This document shows positions 59,901-64,000 of a DNA stretch of 64,000 bases, piece after piece. The translations under genes were made by a program, and so were the position numbers. Below the pieces are notes generated by a model. It made no database searches. It saw only the letters and a program-made list of their open reading frames with translations, and had not been told where the DNA came from. The number at the start of each line of letters is the position of its first letter. Position 1 is the first letter of the stretch. Source of the stretch: JBGSMF01 sp964651475. GTDB lineage: Bacteria; Chloroflexota; Anaerolineae; Fen-1058. The stretch is taken from assembly GCA_964651475.1 (NCBI GenBank), contig CAZYXV010000006.1, positions 62,001-126,000 of the forward strand. Direction: 5' to 3'.

Positions 59901-62120
59901 TTATTTTTGCGCGGCGCGCAGCCGCACCGCCGGGTCGCCGATGATGAGATAGCCGCGCGCGTCGTTATTGGCCGTCCACAACGCGGCCAGCTCGCGCGGA
60001 TTCGGATCAACGGGGCTGTCGAGCGTGACGGTAAGCTCGGTAGACAGCGCCGCGTAACGCACGTTAAAATACTCCATCGCCGAGCCGAGGGGATGGCCGG
60101 TGAGCAGCCGTTCGATGGCGCTTTCAAAGACGGCTACGTGTTCGCTTTTGATGGAGCGCGGCGCGCTTTTCGCCTCGCCCAGGAATGACGTTCCCCACGC
60201 TCGCTCCAGGTGCCCCACCACCGCCAGCGCGCCTCGCTGCGATAGGCTCAGCATCGCTTTGGGCAAGTCCGCCACAAAGGGGCGCTCGGCGATGATTTTG
60301 CCTTTTGTCTTGAACTCTTGCTTATAATATTCGTCGTACAACGGCGTCCCCGCGCCGTAGCACGCAAAGAAAAACGCAATGGCGCCTTGCAAGCCGACCT
60401 GATCGTTATTTCGGATGTCTTGGCCGGATACATACCAGTCTTGTGAAATTGGCCCGGCTCGCCCGTTCCAATCGCTGCACAACAACGCGCCCTGATTTTG
60501 CCGCTGCATTTCGGGTTCACGGCAGTCAAATTCCAGCCCGTGGCTGGCGGTGAACAGGAACGCCGGGGCCGCGCCTTGTTTCATCAGGTCGAGCAACTGG
60601 CGTTTGGTCGCCGCTTCGGGCGGGACGAAGTTAAAGCGCCAGGGGATATCTAGCGTCTTGTCTTTAAAGTGATTGTACAGCGGCTCGACCAGGCGCGTCG
60701 CGCTCATTTCGGTGGCCTGATCGCCCGGATTGCGCACGGCAAAGAACGTGACGGTGGGCGATTGCACAAAATTAGCTTGCTCGGCGGCGGCGACGTTGCG
60801 GGCATAGTGTTCGTAAGCGGCCAGATCGTCGCCAAAATCAATCCGCCCCACCGCGTACTGCACATCGAGCTGATATTGAAACTGGAAGGGAATCTCGTCG
60901 GGGTTGCCCACGATGAGCAAATAGTAAGGCACGTGTTCCGGGTCGGCCGGGTCGCTGGCGCGCGCGCCATACCTGGATAAAAAGGCATTGGCGCTTTCGC
61001 CGGGGCGATAGCCCTGCTCGTCTTCGTACACCTTGAAATATTTTCCGGCCTGCGCCCGGCGCCATTCGAGCAACGGCGCCAGGGCCTCTTTGATGGCCGC
61101 TTTGCGCTCGGCTTTCATCGCGGCCGGCAAGATGATGCCCCAGCCGGCTTGATCGAGACGGGTTGGGTCCACCCACTCTACCGCGCCGCGATGCGCTATC
61201 TTATCGCGCAGCGCGTCCAGCCAGGCGTCCAACGCCCCAAGCAGCTCGCGCCACGGCGGCTGAGCGCCATCGCGCCCGGAGGGCGCTCCCACTTCGTTGA
61301 CCCCCGTGCGGGGGCTGACGGGCACACTCAGTTCCTGCCCCAAAATGTCAAGCAGCCCAAACCACGAAGCGTTCCGCCCCTGGGCGTAGAGTTGGTCCAG
61401 CCGCGTGATCAGCCTTTCTAGCCAGGCGTTGCCGCCGCGGGGCAGTTTTTCAAGCGCGTCGAGCAGCGTATTGAGCGGGTCGGTGAGGGTGCTATTGTCT
61501 TGTCCTTTTAGCGCCTTGATGGAATCTATCGGCAGCACACGCAGGTCTTTAATCAGCGCTTCGAGCCAGGGCTTGCGTTGCGAGGCATCTTGCTCCAAAG
61601 CGAGCGCGATGCTTTGAGCCAGCCGTGCTTGCTTGAGGGTGGATAGCTGATAATCGGTGTTTCGCTTGATATAGTCTTCAACGCTCAAGTCTGCATCGGC
61701 CATCAGTAGTTGGGCCAGGTCCTTGTAGCCCCCGCTCGTCACCAATAGTTTTACAATCGAACTCAACAGGCTGGGAGTGTCTTGTTCCAGTTTGCTTTCC
61801 AGCCGCTTGAGCGCGCCAGGCTCTATGCCTTCTCCCAAAAGCAGGCTGGCCAGCCCCTGCGCCAACTGCGTGCGCCACTCGGCCGGCGAAGCAAACCTGC
61901 CTTCGATCGCGGCGAGGTTGCTTTCGGCCAGCAGCCGGACGATGTCCGTCACTTTGTTGGCGGCCGTTTTTAGCCTTTCTTCGGCTTTTCTGATGGCTTC
62001 TGCTTCTGCGTACTTGTCATCTTGGATTTGTTCAGAAAGCGCCGCGGCCGTCATCGGTTCCAGGCCATAGGTTCCCGTCGCGCCGTTGACGCCGTTAAAA
62101 TACAACAGTTCTTCGCTCAT
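59901..62120 (-). CDS. C25/caspase-like (clan CD) cysteine peptidase, paralogue 2
   Basis: 739 residues. It starts directly with the signature LLYFNGVNGATGTYGLEPM (5-23). A long helical region (30-320) is about 110 residues longer than in paralogue 1. The peptidase fold has YYLLIVGNPDEIPFQFQYQL, AVGRIDFGDDLAAY, FLFTASHGLEF (His527), GALLCSDW and IAFFFACYGAGTP (Cys587), ending RGYLIIGDPAVRLR. Both catalytic residues are intact. No export signal. AGGA lies 8 nt before ATG 62120. Two intact paralogues side by side suggest either different targets or one activating the other; this is inference. Confidence 0.8.
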   Translation of the reverse strand: MSEELLYFNGVNGATGTYGLEPMTAAALSEQIQDDKYAEAEAIRKAEERLKTAANKVTDIVRLLAESNLAAIEGRFASPAEWRTQLAQGLASLLLGEGIEPGALKRLESKLEQDTPSLLSSIVKLLVTSGGYKDLAQLLMADADLSVEDYIKRNTDYQLSTLKQARLAQSIALALEQDASQRKPWLEALIKDLRVLPIDSIKALKGQDNSTLTDPLNTLLDALEKLPRGGNAWLERLITRLDQLYAQGRNASWFGLLDILGQELSVPVSPRTGVNEVGAPSGRDGAQPPWRELLGALDAWLDALRDKIAHRGAVEWVDPTRLDQAGWGIILPAAMKAERKAAIKEALAPLLEWRRAQAGKYFKVYEDEQGYRPGESANAFLSRYGARASDPADPEHVPYYLLIVGNPDEIPFQFQYQLDVQYAVGRIDFGDDLAAYEHYARNVAAAEQANFVQSPTVTFFAVRNPGDQATEMSATRLVEPLYNHFKDKTLDIPWRFNFVPPEAATKRQLLDLMKQGAAPAFLFTASHGLEFDCREPEMQRQNQGALLCSDWNGRAGPISQDWYVSGQDIRNNDQVGLQGAIAFFFACYGAGTPLYDEYYKQEFKTKGKIIAERPFVADLPKAMLSLSQRGALAVVGHLERAWGTSFLGEAKSAPRSIKSEHVAVFESAIERLLTGHPLGSAMEYFNVRYAALSTELTVTLDSPVDPNPRELAALWTANNDARGYLIIGDPAVRLRAAQK

Positions 62121-62168
62121 GTCTGTTGTCCTGCCACGAAAGTCGTGACTACATCCTTTCCTTGTTTA

Positions 62169-62196
62169 CTCTCCCGCAGGTTAACCTGCGGGAGAG
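62169..62196. repeat. Perfect 28-bp palindrome
   Basis: CTCTCCCGCAGGTT joined directly to its complement, between the small-protein gene and the first peptidase gene. There is no T-run. Its CCCGCAG/CTGCGGG core matches the terminator stem at 43225-43257. Confidence 0.7.
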
Positions 62197-62218
62197 CAGA
62201 TGGCGGTCGGACAAGATG

Positions 62219-62518
62219 TCATTTGGGTGGAATTTTTCCAAGAATGTGCGGGCCGCGCGTGACCAATCCGCTGGGCTCTGGCGCTGACCCTATTCCAAAC
62301 GAGGGCACAGTTGCCAATGCCGGCTCTGGCGCAAAGGGCGGCAGGGTGATGAATACTTTGTCTGGCGGATCTTCCCGCACGACGTACTTGACGGTGGGGT
62401 CTATTTCTATCCCAGCTTCGGCCAGCACCTTGCCCGGATTCCTCTTGAGCCGTTTGCGATAAGCCGGGTCTGCAGCGGCTTGCTGCAAAACCTTGTTCCA
62501 GGGATTTTTCTTTGCCAT
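62219..62518 (-). CDS. Small protein with nitrile-hydratase-leader-like (NHLP) N-terminus
   Basis: 99 residues, ATG 62518 with AAGGAG upstream. Residues 14-61 (AAADPAYRKRLKRNPGKVLA, then EAGIEIDPTVKYVVRED and VFITLPP) follow the pattern of nitrile-hydratase alpha-type leaders, which serve as recognition leaders in some ribosomally made peptides. The remaining 38 residues are Pro/Gly-rich (PEPALATVPSFGIG, GPHILGKIPPK), with no Cys, little Ser/Thr and no GG cleavage site. No cyclodehydratase or radical-SAM maturase is in the window, so it is either an orphan precursor or a structural protein that reuses the leader fold. It sits directly before the two clan-CD peptidases. Confidence 0.65.
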   Translation of the reverse strand: MAKKNPWNKVLQQAAADPAYRKRLKRNPGKVLAEAGIEIDPTVKYVVREDPPDKVFITLPPFAPEPALATVPSFGIGSAPEPSGLVTRGPHILGKIPPK

Positions 62519-62615
62519 GGTACTATCTCCTTTTTAGATTTAAAACTCGAGTAAAAGGCGGGCAATCAACCCTGGTGATTGTGATTATGATTATGGCCTC
62601 CTTTCGGTTATGCGC

Positions 62616-64000
62616 TCAAGGTGCGGCTGAGCCAGACGTGCCCTCGCCAGGCGGCAGATCGGGGCAGGTGAGTTTGTAGCTCGAAGGATTGGCGTTGACA
62701 GAGCCGGTCCACTCGGTCAAGTTCAGGTTGCGATTGGCTCGTTGGCAGGCGCGCGCTTTCCAGGATTCGAGATTGGCATCCCACAAGATAATGCCGCCAT
62801 CATTGCTTCCAGAAGCCAGCACCAGGCGATTGGGGGTGGAATCGTCCATTGTGCGGGGAACGCCAGAGAACGCCACACTGTTTACCCAGTCGGCATGGCC
62901 AGCCAGGGGCGGCCCCAGTTGCCGCCGAGATGCTGCATCCCACAGAATAACGTTCATGTCGTCGCTGCCCGACGCCAACAGCTTGCCATCCGGGCTGAAC
63001 GCAACACTTCTCACCCAGGCGGTGTGCCCCGTCAGAGGCGCGCCGGACGGCTGGCGGGCGGCGACGTCCCACAAGATGATGCTCTTGTCGGCGCTGCTGG
63101 ACGCAAGCAATTTGCCATCGGGGCTAAAAGCCAGGCCCAATACCCAGTTTGTATGTTGAATGAGAGGAGCGGCAATCAATTGGCGCGTGGCCACGTCCCA
63201 CAGGTAAATGCCGCCGCGGTGGCAAGTCGCTCTTTCGTCAAGCTCAGCGCAGCCGCCCGAAGCAAGCAGTTTGCCATCGGGGCTAAAAGCCACGCTGAAC
63301 AAGCCGTCGCTTTGATCTGTGGATAGCTTGTTTGCCGGTTGGCGAGTGGCAAGGTTCCACAACAAAATCTCTCCATTATAGGCGCCCGAGGCCAACAGTG
63401 TGCCATCGGGACTGAACGCTATGCTGACGAGCATGCTCAAGTTTTCGGCGAGAGGAGCGCCGGTGGGCTGGCGAGTAGCAGCGCTTGCATTGAGCGCAGT
63501 CGAAATGTCCCACAAAATGATGGAGCCATCGTAACTGGCTGAAGCGAGCGTGCGGCCATCGGGGCTGAACGCCACGCTGCTGACAAAATCGGCGTGAGCG
63601 GCGAGCGGGTCGCCGACGAGGCGGCGGGCGTCCACGTCCCACAGGCGGATTTCACCTTGCGCGCACTCTTCTGTTTCCTCGTCCCACTGGCTGCAACTGC
63701 CAGAAGCGATGAGTTGACCGTCGGGGCTGGATGCGATGCTGTTCACCCAGGTGACGTGACCGGCGAGTGTTTCACCCACCGACTGATTGGCGGCCAGATT
63801 CCACAAGATGACTTTGTGATCGGCGCCGCCCGAAATCATCGTTCGGCCATCTGCACCGAGGGCCAGGCTATAAACAGCGCCAGCGTGCCCGCTGAGCGAG
63901 TATTCGGTTTGTTGATCTTCCATGCTCCACACGACGATTGTGTTGTCCCAACTGCCCGATGCGAGCATTTGTCCGTCCGGGCTAAAAGCCACGGCGCTGA
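62616..64000 (-). CDS. WD40-repeat protein, probable C-terminal part of a STAND NTPase (5' end outside window)
   Basis: At least 461 codons are open through the right edge. Nine WD40 blades are visible, each with a variant of VAFSPDGKLLASGS and a closing ILW. Blades 3 and 6 carry Cys-containing inserts (SQWDEETEECAQG, AELDERATCHRGG). The tail LESWKARACQRANRNLNLTE, followed by W, is the standard end of bacterial STAND/NTPase-WD40 proteins, so an N-terminal sensor or effector plus NTPase probably lies beyond 64000. As the upstream-most gene seen it may be a second sensor of this locus, next to the CHAT-TPR protein. The missing part decides its class. Confidence 0.85.
   Translation of the reverse strand, partial: SAVAFSPDGQMLASGSWDNTIVVWSMEDQQTEYSLSGHAGAVYSLALGADGRTMISGGADHKVILWNLAANQSVGETLAGHVTWVNSIASSPDGQLIASGSCSQWDEETEECAQGEIRLWDVDARRLVGDPLAAHADFVSSVAFSPDGRTLASASYDGSIILWDISTALNASAATRQPTGAPLAENLSMLVSIAFSPDGTLLASGAYNGEILLWNLATRQPANKLSTDQSDGLFSVAFSPDGKLLASGGCAELDERATCHRGGIYLWDVATRQLIAAPLIQHTNWVLGLAFSPDGKLLASSSADKSIILWDVAARQPSGAPLTGHTAWVRSVAFSPDGKLLASGSDDMNVILWDAASRRQLGPPLAGHADWVNSVAFSGVPRTMDDSTPNRLVLASGSNDGGIILWDANLESWKARACQRANRNLNLTEWTGSVNANPSSYKLTCPDLPPGEGTSGSAAP

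Overview
The window is bacterial and most likely from a Chloroflexota (Anaerolineae/Caldilineae-like) chromosome. That is an inference from gene content: an alaS / baseplate-J-like membrane protein / ruvX / mltG run, stacks of GT4 glycosyltransferases, signal-peptide-less C39 and SH3 proteins, CHAT and STAND proteins, and abundant short GC-rich palindromic and low-complexity repeats that spill into coding sequence. It is fairly GC-rich and densely coding. No rRNA, tRNA, CRISPR array, transposase or integrase was recognised.

Layout. (1) 1-18848, minus strand: a long exopolysaccharide (EPS) cluster, read right to left. It holds a membrane protein with a degenerate GGDEF domain, an initiating sugar transferase, a Wzz chain-length protein fused to a second degenerate GGDEF domain, a BcsB-like protein, four GT4 glycosyltransferases, an O-antigen-ligase/polymerase, a flippase, a beta-helix protein, a GT39-type transferase, an AlkP-fold phosphodiesterase and a nucleotidyltransferase cut by the left edge. 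(2) 19321-24059, plus strand: a prepilin peptidase, then a two-gene unit of an ECF-type sigma factor translationally coupled (TAATG) to a 1043-residue single-chain RNA polymerase. This polymerase joins beta-type and beta'-type catalytic cores and is the most striking item in the window. (3) 24306-31141, minus strand: an MFS exporter, mutL, a subtilisin-like lipoprotein, a membrane protein and its PadR regulator. (4) 31294-38352, plus strand: housekeeping genes alaS, a baseplate-J-like protein, ruvX, mltG and a solute-binding protein. (5) 38293-41590, minus strand: a cobalamin-related MetH-activation-like protein, a PH-domain membrane protein, a LysM protein and a degenerate M23 protein.

(6) 41837-64000: a large accessory locus. 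One plus-strand glycoside-hydrolase-like gene faces a roughly 20 kb minus-strand array. Read right to left, the array contains a WD40 protein (probably the tail of a STAND NTPase), a nitrile-hydratase-leader-like small protein, two paralogous clan-CD (C25/caspase-like) peptidases, a DUF4139-like coiled-coil protein, three small proteins that appear to share one module, a CHAT-NTPase-TPR protein, and several cell-wall or glycan hydrolases with no visible signal peptide (M23-SH3-HhH, C39-SH3-GH, C39-SH3-muramidase), with SRPBCC and carbohydrate-binding proteins. My working hypothesis is a protease-gated STAND/CHAT system controlling lytic or conflict effectors. The domains are visible in the sequence; the joint function is inference.

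Starts were chosen from Shine-Dalgarno placement and overlap with neighbours; alternatives are noted per gene.
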